DNA from: Geitlerinema sp. BBD 1991-9
GTDB taxonomy: Bacteria; Cyanobacteriota; Cyanobacteriia; Cyanobacteriales; Geitlerinemataceae
DNA length: 64,000 nt
NCBI GenBank assembly: GCA_001657325.1
Contig: LWRO01000016.1
Coordinates: forward strand, 1-64,000
Direction of reading: 5' to 3'
In this document: in pieces, positions 34,096-42,659 of the stretch
How the letters are laid out: each line of letters starts with the position of its first letter
How positions within the stretch are numbered: position 1 is the stretch's first letter
Translations under genes and position numbers: made by a program
The notes under the pieces: generated by a model
Told to the model about the DNA's origin: nothing
What the model saw: the letters and a program-made list of their open reading frames with translations, nothing else
The model's database searches: none

Positions 34096-34296
34096 ATGAC
34101 ACAATTAGAACAGATTCAAGCTGAAATTGAAGCTCTCCCTCAAGAAGATTTCATACGATTGAGAGAGTGGTTTGCTGAGAAAGACTGGCTGCTCTGGGAT
34201 AAGCAGCTTCAAGCTGATATTGCTGACGGTAAGCTAGACTTCTTACTTGAAGAGGCGATGACAGCAAAAGCCCAAGGAAAACTACAGGATCTGTAA
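34096..34296 (+). CDS. Type II antitoxin (short helical protein)
   Basis: A 66-residue, acidic, mostly helical protein (LEQIQAEIEALPQEDFIRLR, WFAEKDWLLWDKQLQADIAD, LLEEAMTAKAQGKLQDL) of the kind found as antitoxin upstream of RelE/ParE genes in cyanobacteria. It has no N-terminal DNA-binding domain large enough to identify. The ATG at 34096 is preferred: AGGA lies 8 nt upstream, and the longer frame starts inside the duplicated repeat. The stop codon abuts the toxin start. It is clearly more AT-rich than the flanking ATPase and STAND genes, consistent with insertion. Confidence 0.78.
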   Translation: MTQLEQIQAEIEALPQEDFIRLREWFAEKDWLLWDKQLQADIADGKLDFLLEEAMTAKAQGKLQDL

Positions 34297-34548
34297 GTGC
34301 ATCGAACAACACCGCAGTTCTGGAAGCGTTTTTACGCATTACCTGAGACTGTTCAACGCTTAGCCCAAAAGAATTATGACTTGCTCAAAGCAGACCCAAC
34401 TCATCCATCTCTAAACTTTAAGAAGGTGGGGAATTATTGGTCGGTACGGGTTGGATTGAGTCACAGGGCATTAGCGATCGAAAATGGCCCTGACTTCATT
34501 TGGGTGTGGATAGGCAACCATGACGAATATGACAAACTAATCCATTAG
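34297..34548 (+). CDS. RelE/ParE-family toxin
   Basis: An 83-residue basic protein of the RelE/ParE fold: TPQFWKRFYALPETVQRLAQ, then KNYDLLKADPTHPSLNFKKV (helical N-terminus), GNYWSVRVGLSHRALAIE (beta strands with the catalytic-type Arg/His positions) and WVWIGNHDEYDKLI (the conserved ending xGxHxEYDxL). RelE members cleave ribosome-bound mRNA and ParE members poison gyrase; the H-x-EYDxL end points to the former group. It starts with GTG directly after the antitoxin TAA, so the two are coupled. Flanked by the 30-bp repeat. Confidence 0.82.
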   Translation: MHRTTPQFWKRFYALPETVQRLAQKNYDLLKADPTHPSLNFKKVGNYWSVRVGLSHRALAIENGPDFIWVWIGNHDEYDKLIH

Positions 34549-34558
34549 CTCCGTTCTA

Positions 34559-34588
34559 GAACCATGACCGATTGCTCGCGAACCTATC
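34559..34588 (+). repeat. Direct repeat, right copy (start of STAND gene)
   Basis: Contains the start codon (34564-34566) of the STAND gene. It is 27/30 identical to 34013-34042, with three C/T or C/G substitutions. Together the two copies bracket the toxin-antitoxin cassette. Confidence 0.85.
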
Positions 34589-37500
34589 CAGATTTTGACG
34601 ACGAGATCGTCGCCGCCAATCGCGAGGCATTGGACGAGGTAACAGGGACGATCGAGCGGTTGCAGGGTGAGTTTACGTTGCTGCTGCTGCGGTGCAACTA
34701 CCGCCATCTGAGGGAATTGATGGGTCAGCAGTTACCGCCACAGGTGCAGAAATTGGTGTTAGATCGATCGACCAAGGCGCTGTTCCCGACGATCGCTCGA
34801 GAATTGGGAGATTCCCAGCCAAAAGCCGTCTCGATCGCGGGATTAGAAGCGTTAGACGATGACGATCTCGATACGTTGCTGGGGTCAGCAAATGTGGCGC
34901 GGGAGGAGTTTCGCCGTAACTTCCGGTTTCCGTTGTTGCTGTGGGTGGACGATCGCGTTTTCGTGAAATTGGTGCGACTGGTTCCCGACTTCAAAAGTTG
35001 GGCGACGACGACTCGCTTTCAACTGCCAACGGAGGCGATCGAGGCGTTTTTGCGTCAGAGTGCCGATCGCTTTTTCGATCGCGTGTTGGAAACCGGCGCG
35101 TTTGTCGTCGAACCGTTGGAATCGCGAGACATCGCCGAAATTGAGTTGGCACTGAAGGAGTTACAGGAACGAGACATCGCCCTCGAACCGGACATTCGAG
35201 CGAGTTTGGCGTTTGGTCGAGGTCGTCAGTGCTACAAACGACAGGAGTGGGATGCGTCGATCGATCGTTACGACGAAAGTTTGAAGTTTTGGGAGGACAA
35301 CGCCAACGCAAGGGCTGAGTTCTGCGTGAGAGCGGGAGTCGTGCGGTTTTATCGGGGATTGGCGTACCGACGGAAAGCGGAGACGGTAGAAGACGGTCGA
35401 GCCTATTGGGAAACGGCGAAAACAGAGTTAGAACGGGGTCTACAACAGTTTGAGGCAGCACAACGACCCGACCTCGTGGCGCGGTTTATGGGCGAGTTGG
35501 GCGAGGTGCTGGTGCAGTTGGAGGCGTGGGAGGAGCTAGACCGTCGCGCTCGGGAGTGGTTGGAACTGCACCGAGACGATGCGGCGAATTTGGCGCGAGA
35601 TTGGGGATTTTTGGCAAGGGTTGCGGCGCAGCGAGGGCAGTGGCAGCAGGTGAAAGAACGGGCGGATAAGGCGTTGGCAGCTTGGGAACGGAGTACCCCC
35701 CTTAATCCCCCCTTGGTAAGGGGGGAAACAAGAGCGTCGAGTCTTCAGTACCGTTTGCTTGAGGCGCAGGCGTTGAAGGAACTCGGTGACGTGGAAGGGG
35801 CGATTTCGATTCTCGAAAAGGCCAGTGCGACAACGTCCCCAGCCCTCGACCCGAGCGGTTACGTGCGAGTGCTGCACGACCTGCGAGATTTGCACTACGC
35901 CCAAAAGCATTACGTTCAAGCGTTTGAAATTAAACAGAAATGCAGAGCGATCGAGTTTCAGTTTGGATTTCGGGCGTTTGTGGGTGCGGGAACGCTGGAA
36001 CCGCAAATCGAGACGGAGGAAACAGACACACGAGAACAGGTCGTTTCAGTATCGGGGCGACAAGGGGATATCAACGAACTGGCGAACACCCGCATTCCCG
36101 AAGATCGCTACAAACTGACGGTGCTTTACGGGCCGTCGGGGGTGGGGAAAAGTTCGCTGCTGAGAGCGGGATTGTTGCCCGCGTTGCAACATCGAGCGAT
36201 TCGATTTCACATGGTATTGCCCGTCATCACCTGCGTTTACGAGAATTGGGCGCGGGAGTTGGGAAGACAGATGCGCGAGGCGTTGGAGGAGTATCCCGAA
36301 AAGGTTTGGCCGGAAACACCCTTGGAGTCAGTGGAGGAACTGCGGGCGCAACTGCAACGGAACGCCGAAAACCGTTTGTTGACCGTGTTGGTGTTCGACC
36401 AGTTCGAGGAGTTTTTCTTTACCAACCCCGATCTCGAAACTCGTCAGGAATTTTACGCCTTTCTCAAAGACTGCCTCAAAGGAATCGAACTCCAGTTCGT
36501 GAAGGTGGTGCTGTCGCTGCGGGAAGACTACCTGCACTGGCTGTTGGAGTTCGAGCGATACGCCCGACAGCAGGGGATTCCCCACGATGTTCTCAGTGCG
36601 GAGTGGCGGTACTACTTGGGAAACTTCTCGCCGGAAGCGGCTCGCCAGGTGGTTGAAGAGCTGACGCAACGCACGCAACAGACGCACCGGAAGTTGGAAG
36701 GGGATCTCGTCGAGCAGTTCGTGGAAGATTTGAAGAACGCTTTGGGAGAAGTGCGTCCCATCGAGTTGCAGGTGGTGGGGGCGCAGTTGGAAGCGGATGA
36801 GATTACGCGGTTAGTGCGGTATCGAGAACTCGGTGAGAACCCGAAAGCGCAACTGGCGGAACGGTGGATTGCGATGGCGGTGGCGGACTGCGGCGAGGAA
36901 AACAAAGGTGCGGCGTGGCAAGTGCTGGCGGCGTTGACGGACGAGAAGGGAACGCGACCGCTGCGAACGAAGGCAGAGTTAGAAGCGGTGCTGGAAGACT
37001 ATCGTAAGTTGGTCGGCGGCGAGAGAGTGTCGCTAGACGAGCCGATTCTCAGGATTTTGGTGGGGTCGGGGTTAGTAGTGCGCTGGAGCCAGGAGCCGGA
37101 AGACCGCTATCAGCTCGTTCACGATTATTTGGTGGAGTTGGTGCGGCGCAAGTACAACGCCGATTACCGACAGCGACTCGAAACCCTGGCGGAGCAGGTG
37201 CATCGGGAGGAGAGCATCCGTAAGAAATGGCAGAAGTGGACGCTGCGGGGGTCGGTGGCGGTGGTCGTTGTTTTGTCCGGCTTGGCTGTTAGGGAGGCGC
37301 TTATGTTGCGGGAAAGGCAAATTAGTGTAGTAAAATCATGGATTGCTCAAGCTGAATTCTACTATCAAGATGACAGGCAGCTTGAAGCAATGATAGCCAG
37401 CATATATGCGCTAGAACAAGCGAAAGAAATACGGGGATCTAGGCCATTATTAATGAAATTGGAACCACTCATCTATTCTACATACGAGAAACATAAATTC

Positions 37501-38676
37501 ATAGAGCATAGATCTGAAGCAATAGGGTTGATAGGCTTAGACATTCATCCGATGAGTCATTTTATCGTTTATTCTGATGTTGACAATAGTATCAAGGCTT
37601 GGAATATGGAAGGAAGAAAATTGAATACCCTTCGGAATCATAAAGGTTGGATTAGAAGTTTACGATTCAGCTTGGATGGTAAAATGATGGTTTCGGCAAG
37701 TGACGATCGAACGATAAAAGTATGGAATGTCAATACAGCTACAGATATAAAAATAAAGCACGACCTAAACAGTCATTCGGATTATATTTATGACGTTAAA
37801 TTCAGCAAAAATAATGATATAATTGCATCTTCGACCAAAGATGCAATTATCGAAATATGGGACGTAGAAACAGGGAAGATAAGAAAGATCTTGCGAGATA
37901 AAAACATACCGAAAGAGGGAAATTACATAATTTATAGTGTAGATTTTCATCCTCAAATTTCAACAATACTCGCGTCATCAGGATACAGAGAAGGCAGTGT
38001 AAATCTATGGGACTTGACTGCACCAGAAGGAAAAATGTTACAACATTTCGGTCAGCCTGAAGATTACCATGAAGATATTGTTTTAACAGTCAAATTTAAT
38101 CCTGATGGAAGCATCTTGGCCTCTGGCAGTCAAGATGGTTTTGTCAAACTCTGGAATGTGAAGGATAAGAGGTTAATAGGTGTTATTGATGTGAATGGTC
38201 GTCGTAATAGCAGGATTTACGATTTGGACTTCAATTCTGATGGAAGTCTTCTGGCCACTGCCAGCGATAATGAAACAATAAAAATCTGGAACGTGGATCA
38301 TGCAATAGCATTATGGACATATGAAAATACTCTAACAGAAAGAGAATATTTTCTTGTTTTACGGGGACATACACACCCAGTCAATCGAGTTAAATTCAGC
38401 CCCAAGGATGATAGTTTACTTGTTTCCATTGCCGACGATCGTACTGTCAGGATTTGGGAAATTAATACGATTACTCATCCCTGGTTTGAACAACCTCGCA
38501 CACTCCAAGATCTATTAGAATATAGTTGTCACTCAATCCAAAACTACATGGAAAACAACACAAATATCCCCCCATTGAGTGAGACTTTTAGAGACCCAAA
38601 TCTCACTTTTAGAGACCCAAATCTCACAGATGTGAAAAATATCTGTGAAGCCAGTTATACGGATCGCAAACATTAA
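34564..38676 (+). CDS. STAND ATPase with TPR-like N-terminus, nSTAND1 NTPase and WD40 sensor
   Basis: A 1370-residue signalling/conflict ATPase. Order: N-terminal domain (1-190; FRFPLLLWVDDRVFVKLVRL is conserved in cyanobacterial STAND proteins), a TPR-like helical region (about 195-480), an nSTAND1-type NTPase (about 500-880; Walker A LYGPSGVGKSSLLRAGLLPA near 523, LLTVLVFDQFEEFF as Walker B), one hydrophobic segment (about 895-917; GSVAVVVVLSGLAV), then at least six WD40 repeats (about 975-1310; SASDDRTIKVWN, LASGSQDGFVKLWN, LLATASDNETIKIWN). The WD40 part is strikingly more AT-rich than the rest from about 37310. Two oddities: an in-frame repeat element codes for STPLNPPLVRGE at 35692-35728, and a perfect 21-bp tandem duplication (38586-38627) repeats TFRDPNL at the C-terminus. 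Such proteins often act as pathogen or stress sensors that cause cell death; the effector part here is not identified. Confidence 0.85.
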   Translation: MTDCSRTYPDFDDEIVAANREALDEVTGTIERLQGEFTLLLLRCNYRHLRELMGQQLPPQVQKLVLDRSTKALFPTIARELGDSQPKAVSIAGLEALDDDDLDTLLGSANVAREEFRRNFRFPLLLWVDDRVFVKLVRLVPDFKSWATTTRFQLPTEAIEAFLRQSADRFFDRVLETGAFVVEPLESRDIAEIELALKELQERDIALEPDIRASLAFGRGRQCYKRQEWDASIDRYDESLKFWEDNANARAEFCVRAGVVRFYRGLAYRRKAETVEDGRAYWETAKTELERGLQQFEAAQRPDLVARFMGELGEVLVQLEAWEELDRRAREWLELHRDDAANLARDWGFLARVAAQRGQWQQVKERADKALAAWERSTPLNPPLVRGETRASSLQYRLLEAQALKELGDVEGAISILEKASATTSPALDPSGYVRVLHDLRDLHYAQKHYVQAFEIKQKCRAIEFQFGFRAFVGAGTLEPQIETEETDTREQVVSVSGRQGDINELANTRIPEDRYKLTVLYGPSGVGKSSLLRAGLLPALQHRAIRFHMVLPVITCVYENWARELGRQMREALEEYPEKVWPETPLESVEELRAQLQRNAENRLLTVLVFDQFEEFFFTNPDLETRQEFYAFLKDCLKGIELQFVKVVLSLREDYLHWLLEFERYARQQGIPHDVLSAEWRYYLGNFSPEAARQVVEELTQRTQQTHRKLEGDLVEQFVEDLKNALGEVRPIELQVVGAQLEADEITRLVRYRELGENPKAQLAERWIAMAVADCGEENKGAAWQVLAALTDEKGTRPLRTKAELEAVLEDYRKLVGGERVSLDEPILRILVGSGLVVRWSQEPEDRYQLVHDYLVELVRRKYNADYRQRLETLAEQVHREESIRKKWQKWTLRGSVAVVVVLSGLAVREALMLRERQISVVKSWIAQAEFYYQDDRQLEAMIASIYALEQAKEIRGSRPLLMKLEPLIYSTYEKHKFIEHRSEAIGLIGLDIHPMSHFIVYSDVDNSIKAWNMEGRKLNTLRNHKGWIRSLRFSLDGKMMVSASDDRTIKVWNVNTATDIKIKHDLNSHSDYIYDVKFSKNNDIIASSTKDAIIEIWDVETGKIRKILRDKNIPKEGNYIIYSVDFHPQISTILASSGYREGSVNLWDLTAPEGKMLQHFGQPEDYHEDIVLTVKFNPDGSILASGSQDGFVKLWNVKDKRLIGVIDVNGRRNSRIYDLDFNSDGSLLATASDNETIKIWNVDHAIALWTYENTLTEREYFLVLRGHTHPVNRVKFSPKDDSLLVSIADDRTVRIWEINTITHPWFEQPRTLQDLLEYSCHSIQNYMENNTNIPPLSETFRDPNLTFRDPNLTDVKNICEASYTDRKH
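35692..35728 (+). repeat. In-frame insertion of a C/G-rich repeat in the STAND gene
   Basis: The block around CCCCCCTTAATCCCCCC, followed by TTGGTAAGGGGGGAAAC, matches the core of the element at 41488-41625. It is read as STPLNPPLVRGET, a peptide seen wherever this cyanobacterial repeat enters a reading frame. It extends a loop in the TPR-like region without breaking the frame. Confidence 0.75.
38586..38627 (+). repeat. 21-bp perfect tandem duplication
   Basis: Two identical 21-bp copies beginning TTTTAGAGACCC (38586-38606 and 38607-38627), duplicating seven codons at the C-terminus of the STAND protein. Perfect identity suggests a recent event. Confidence 0.9.
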
Positions 38677-38709
38677 GCCGTGTATTCGTTCTAATAAGGG
38701 TTTTAGCTC

Positions 38710-40020
38710 TCACTCCCTCACCAAATCCTCCACCAACTTCGGAACTCCCGCCGTCAAAATCTCCCCACCCTCCGCCGTCACCAAAACGTCATCCTCAATC
38801 CTGACCCCAATCCCGTGCCATTTCGCATCCACCTCCGGCTGTCCCTCAACCGGCTTAATATACGGCGAAATATAAATCCCCGGTTCCACCGTCAACACGT
38901 TACCCGGTTGCAACACCTGCCAGTTCTCTTCACCGTGTTTGTAAACCCCGACATCGTGAACGTCTAAGCCCAACCAATGCCCCGTTTTGTGCATAAAAAA
39001 CGGCTTGTATTTCTCCTCTTCAATAATCTCGTCCATATCCCCCGACAACAACCCGAGATCGAGTAACCCTTCCACAATGACGCGCACCGCTGCATCGTGG
39101 TGTTCGTTGTAGGGAATCCCCGGACGAACTTGCTCTATTGCCTGTTTCTGCGCCTCCAAAACAATCTCGTAAATCGTTTGTTGTTCCGGCGAAAACTGAC
39201 CTCCCACTGGAAACGTCCGCGTAATATCCGAGTTGTAATACTGATAGGAACAGCCCGCATCGATCAGTAACAAATCGCCGTCTTGCATCTGACTTTGGTT
39301 TTCCACGTAATGCAAAATACAGGCGTTTCCACCCGACGCAACGATCGAGGGATAAGCCGGAGACCCCCCGTTCCGCGCAAACACCCGCTCGATTTCCGCC
39401 TGCACCTCATACTCGTAGCGTCCCGGCTTCGCCACTTCCATCGCCAAATTGTGCGCCTCGATCGCGATTTTCGCCGCCTGTCGCATCACAGCTAACTCTT
39501 CCGGCGTTTTCACCAACCGCATCGGATGCAAAATCGGACTCGGATCTTCCAACGCCACCGGGCCTGTTCCCCGCTTCGGATACGTCGCCATCAACTTGCG
39601 CCAGTGGCGGATAATGCGGTTGTTAAACCCCTCGTCTCGTCCCAGGCGATAGTAAATTCGGTCTCCCGCGAGGAGATACTCCGGTAACTTCTCGTCTAAC
39701 TCCTCAATGGAATAGGCTTCGTCCGCGCCGTATTTCTCTTTCGCCGCCTCAACTCCCGTGCGATACCCCGTCCAGATTTCCTTCTCCAAATCCTTCGGTT
39801 CCACGAACAACACGAACTGATGTTCTTCGTGGTTGGGAGACAACACCGCCACCGCGTTCGGTTCGTTAAACCCCGTCAAATAAAAGAAATCGCTATCCTG
39901 GCGAAACGTATATTCGACATCGTTGTGCATCACCGACATGGGTGCGCTGCGGAAAATCGCCGTTCCGCTATTTAGTTTTGCGATCAGGGCGTTGCGGCGT
40001 TGGGCGTACAGGTGCTTCAT
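38710..40020 (-). CDS. pepP: Xaa-Pro aminopeptidase (M24B)
   Basis: A 436-residue metallopeptidase that removes the N-terminal residue before proline. The N-terminal domain (MKHLYAQRRNALIAKL, DFFYLTGFNEPNAVAVL) matches aminopeptidase P. In the pita-bread domain the metal ligands are readable: LLIDAGCSYQYYNSDITRTFP (two Asp), HKTGHWLGLDVHDVG (His), TVEPGIY (Glu) and GVRIEDDVLV (Glu). The start is set to the ATG at 40020, where homology begins; upstream codons overlap the 3' end of the next gene further. The 5' end overlaps the MBL-fold gene by about 53 nt, so the two are coupled. Confidence 0.92.
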   Translation of the reverse strand: MKHLYAQRRNALIAKLNSGTAIFRSAPMSVMHNDVEYTFRQDSDFFYLTGFNEPNAVAVLSPNHEEHQFVLFVEPKDLEKEIWTGYRTGVEAAKEKYGADEAYSIEELDEKLPEYLLAGDRIYYRLGRDEGFNNRIIRHWRKLMATYPKRGTGPVALEDPSPILHPMRLVKTPEELAVMRQAAKIAIEAHNLAMEVAKPGRYEYEVQAEIERVFARNGGSPAYPSIVASGGNACILHYVENQSQMQDGDLLLIDAGCSYQYYNSDITRTFPVGGQFSPEQQTIYEIVLEAQKQAIEQVRPGIPYNEHHDAAVRVIVEGLLDLGLLSGDMDEIIEEEKYKPFFMHKTGHWLGLDVHDVGVYKHGEENWQVLQPGNVLTVEPGIYISPYIKPVEGQPEVDAKWHGIGVRIEDDVLVTAEGGEILTAGVPKLVEDLVRE

Positions 40021-40828
40021 CGGGTTCAGGTGCGGGTGCGGGACTAGAGAATCGAGTGGCAATAGGTGGATTCAAAACGTAGATGACGGTTCGATCGATC
40101 GGCAACTGACTCGCACTCATCGAAAGTCGGTTACTGTCAGCGTATCGAATCTCGACACCTTCCATTAAGTTTAAGAAATTTTCCAGCGGCTCGATGTCGC
40201 AGGCTTCCACATCGGCGGCGGCGGTTAAGTAATGGGTGGGAATGACGATTTTCGGATTGAGAATCGAAACCGCTTGCTTGGCTTCTTCTGGCGTATAAGC
40301 TTTATCGCTTCCTCCCACGGGAATTAACGCAATATCTGGCCGTCCGACGAGAATGCGCTGTTCGATATCCAACGGCGACGCGGCCCCGCCGAGATGAGCG
40401 ATGGTTACGCCCCCCTGTACCCACTTCCAAATCATATTGGTTCCGAAGCGGCGGCCGTCGATTCGATCGTGAGGAACCGGAACCCCTTCAAAGGTCATTC
40501 CTTGCAGTTGAAAAATTCCCGATTCAAACAGCAACTTCGACTCGGGAACCGTATCGACCGCCCCTTCATCGAGGAGAAAGCTACTGACGAGAATCACGTC
40601 CGCATCGTCGAGGTTGGGTTCGGGATAGCCTGCGGTACAGCCGAGGGTTCGGAAGGGATTGCTGAGAATGCGGCGACCGCTTCCGGTGAAGCGAAAGCAG
40701 GTGTGACCGAGATATTCAATGTCTAAATTGCCTGAAGATTGCGCGTTCGATCGAGATCCAAACCATCCCGTCGTCACTGCTGCAATCGTTCCCGCTTGGA
40801 GATAGCGAATTAGTTCTCGCCGTTTCAT
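39968..40828 (-). CDS. MBL-fold metal-dependent hydrolase with N-terminal export signal
   Basis: A 286-residue UlaG-like metallo-beta-lactamase-fold protein. KRRELIRYLQAGTIAAVTTGW looks like a Tat/Sec-type signal (KRR near the start, hydrophobic segment, cleavage near SNAQ). The fold is marked by LDIEYLGHTCFRF, VILVSSFLLDEGAVD (shortened HxHxDH region), GVTIAHLGGAA and IVIPTHYLTAAAD. The canonical HxHxDH motif is largely lost, so hydrolase activity is uncertain. The C-terminus is Pro-rich. The ATG (40828) overlaps the TAA of the trpG/pabA-like gene (TAATG), showing operon structure, although no functional link to the amidotransferase is evident. Confidence 0.75.
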   Translation of the reverse strand: MKRRELIRYLQAGTIAAVTTGWFGSRSNAQSSGNLDIEYLGHTCFRFTGSGRRILSNPFRTLGCTAGYPEPNLDDADVILVSSFLLDEGAVDTVPESKLLFESGIFQLQGMTFEGVPVPHDRIDGRRFGTNMIWKWVQGGVTIAHLGGAASPLDIEQRILVGRPDIALIPVGGSDKAYTPEEAKQAVSILNPKIVIPTHYLTAAADVEACDIEPLENFLNLMEGVEIRYADSNRLSMSASQLPIDRTVIYVLNPPIATRFSSPAPAPEPDEAPVRPTPQRPDRKTK

Positions 40829-41433
40829 TATGCCTTTACGGTCGCCTTTAAACTCGTTAAGAAATTCCGCAACAGGGTTTTTCCCGATGAGGTGAGAATG
40901 CTTTCCGGGTGGAACTGCACGCCCTCGATGTGGGGATATTCCCGATGTCGCACGCCCATGATCGTGCCGTCGTCTACCCAGGCGGTAATTTCTAACACGT
41001 CGGGGCAAGTGGCTCGATCGATGGCTAGACTATGATACCGGGTTGCGGTAAACGGGTTGTCTAATCCGTAAAAAACGCCGACGTTGGTGTGGTGAATTTG
41101 GGACGTTTTCCCGTGCATCAGTTCCGGGGCGCGAACCACCTGGCCGCCGAACACCTGACCGATGCTTTGATGGCCGAGACACACCCCTAAAATTGGTAGG
41201 TTCGAACCCAGTTCGCGAATTAAGTCGAGAGAAATTCCCGCATCCTCAGGACGGCCGGGCCCGGGAGAAATCACCACACCGTCGGGGTCGAGTTTGCGGA
41301 TTTCGTCGATCGAGATTCGATCGTTGCGATACACCTGAATTTCGGAGGCGACGGGTAACGTTTGACCCAGTTCTCCCAGGTATTGAACGAGGTTGTAGGT
41401 AAAGCTGTCGTAGTTATCGATGACGATAATCAT
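40828..41433 (-). CDS. trpG: Anthranilate / aminodeoxychorismate synthase glutamine amidotransferase subunit
   Basis: A 201-residue class I glutamine amidotransferase that supplies ammonia to chorismate-using synthases for tryptophan and/or folate. [20 protein letters not shown] is the classical N-terminus; [15 protein letters not shown] carries the catalytic Cys, and FHPESILT the His-Glu pair. [11 protein letters not shown] is also typical. The ATG at 41433 is chosen because the frame upstream to a TTG at 41487 has no homology. TrpG and PabA cannot be separated by eye; some cyanobacteria use one protein for both. It overlaps the downstream MBL gene. Confidence 0.88.
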   Translation of the reverse strand: MIIVIDNYDSFTYNLVQYLGELGQTLPVASEIQVYRNDRISIDEIRKLDPDGVVISPGPGRPEDAGISLDLIRELGSNLPILGVCLGHQSIGQVFGGQVVRAPELMHGKTSQIHHTNVGVFYGLDNPFTATRYHSLAIDRATCPDVLEITAWVDDGTIMGVRHREYPHIEGVQFHPESILTSSGKTLLRNFLTSLKATVKA

Positions 41434-41487
41434 AGAGAAATCACCAGGGATCGATCGGTGGAATCGGCGAATGGGTACGTTAAACAA

Positions 41488-41625
41488 TAGACCTCTTGCA
41501 TAGAATCAAATTGACCCCCCTTAATCCCCCTTTAATCCCCCGTTGTCAAGGGGGGAAACTTGCTCCCTCCCCTTTCTAAGGGGAGGGCTGGGGTGGGGTG
41601 AAGAATCATTGATGTAGGAGGTCTA
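41488..41625. mobile_element. MITE-like element with TAGACCTC ends
   Basis: A 138-bp non-coding element. Terminal inverted repeat TAGACCTCTTGCAT (41488-41501) / ATGTAGGAGGTCTA (41612-41625), with two mismatches. The interior has tandem C/G blocks (CCCCCCTTAATCCCCC, CCTCCCCTTTCTAAGG). The TA at each end could be the target duplication of an IS630/mariner-type element. It ends one base before the dgkA stop codon. Confidence 0.7.
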
Positions 41626-41626
41626 A

Positions 41627-42130
41627 TCAGTGTCCGAACATCAGCGTCAATTGCGCTAGAAGCGGCGGAATGATGAGGAACCCCGCCACGAACACTGACG
41701 CTAATGCCCCAATCAGAACAGCACCCGCCGCACAATCTTTGGCAATTTTGGCCAGTTCGTGATAGGTCTGTTTCACCGTCAGATCGACGATCGACTCTAA
41801 CGCCGTGTTGAGCAATTCTAAGGCGAGGACGAGTCCGATGGTCAGTCCGATGACGGCAACTTTCACCGCTTCGAGACTCAACCCAACGGCTAATCCAACG
41901 GCGACGCTTCCGATGACGACGTGAATGCGGAAGTTGCGCTGCGTCGCAAAGGCGTAGGAAATCCCCGCCCAAGCATAGCGGAAACTGGCGCTGAGGTCTG
42001 CGGCCACTTTCCACGAAAATCGACGTTCTATGGATTGACTCTTGGATTTTGGGTTGGGAACACCGGGGGACATGGACGAAAGCCGAGTTGAATTTTCGGA
42101 CACGCTCCGTAGAAGGTTGAGGTTTATCAT
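41627..42130 (-). CDS. dgkA: Diacylglycerol kinase family protein (DgkA-like)
   Basis: A 167-residue integral membrane lipid kinase (diacylglycerol or undecaprenol). Three hydrophobic segments follow a polar N-terminus. Family motifs: FRYAWAGISYAFATQRNFRIH, LALELLNTALESIVDLTVKQ and HELAKIAKDCAAGAVL. It is somewhat longer at the N-terminus than E. coli DgkA, as in other cyanobacteria. The first ATG (42130) is used; it overlaps no neighbour. It follows ybeY on the same strand with a 16-nt gap, a very common gene pair. Confidence 0.88.
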   Translation of the reverse strand: MINLNLLRSVSENSTRLSSMSPGVPNPKSKSQSIERRFSWKVAADLSASFRYAWAGISYAFATQRNFRIHVVIGSVAVGLAVGLSLEAVKVAVIGLTIGLVLALELLNTALESIVDLTVKQTYHELAKIAKDCAAGAVLIGALASVFVAGFLIIPPLLAQLTLMFGH

Positions 42131-42146
42131 ACAAACGCTTCCATTT

Positions 42147-42656
42147 TCAAGCGAAAGGGTCAGGTAAGGCAGTGAGATCGATCGACAATCCAATGAGATG
42201 AAGCATTTTCGCTTGTCGATCGAGCATGGCCTTCAAATGCTCCTCGTCGGGGTGATCCCATCCCAGCAGGTGCAGAAGTCCGTGAGCGGCTAACCACGCT
42301 AATTCGCATTCGAGGCTGTGGTTCTGCTGCTGAGCCTGTTGTCGAGCCGTCTCAACTGATATGACGATATCACCCAAATATAGGGGGGATTCGTCGATCG
42401 ATTGAGGACAATCTACCTCCAACGCTGCAAACGCTAACACATCAGTCGGTTGGTCTTTGTGTCGGTACTGACGGTTGAAAAACTGGATTTCTTCGTCGTC
42501 GGTCAGGCGCACGCTGAGTTCGTACTCGGTTACAGAAGGTAACTCATCGGACGAGAAATCGTCAAACCATCGATCGAACCAACGCTGCCACGTTACCTCG
42601 TCGGCCGTGGTTTTGGGAAGGGTGACGCAAGCTTGCAAGCTAATTTCAGCACTCAT
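42147..42656 (-). CDS. ybeY: Endoribonuclease YbeY (rRNA maturation)
   Basis: A 169-residue zinc-dependent RNase that trims 16S rRNA ends and takes part in ribosome quality control. The metal-binding signature HGLLHLLGWDH (H-x3-H-x5-H) is intact. DKDQPTDVLAF-like RHKDQPTDVLAFAALE and YLGDIVISVETA are diagnostic. The N-terminus is slightly extended. It lies between the DUF3285 gene and dgkA on the minus strand. Confidence 0.93.
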   Translation of the reverse strand: MSAEISLQACVTLPKTTADEVTWQRWFDRWFDDFSSDELPSVTEYELSVRLTDDEEIQFFNRQYRHKDQPTDVLAFAALEVDCPQSIDESPLYLGDIVISVETARQQAQQQNHSLECELAWLAAHGLLHLLGWDHPDEEHLKAMLDRQAKMLHLIGLSIDLTALPDPFA

Positions 42657-42659
42657 CGG

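Noticed and set aside
39968-40828. Extended MBL-fold protein starting at 41008
   Set aside because: The extra 60 residues run through the trpG gene in another frame and have no homology; the ATG at 40828 begins the export signal.
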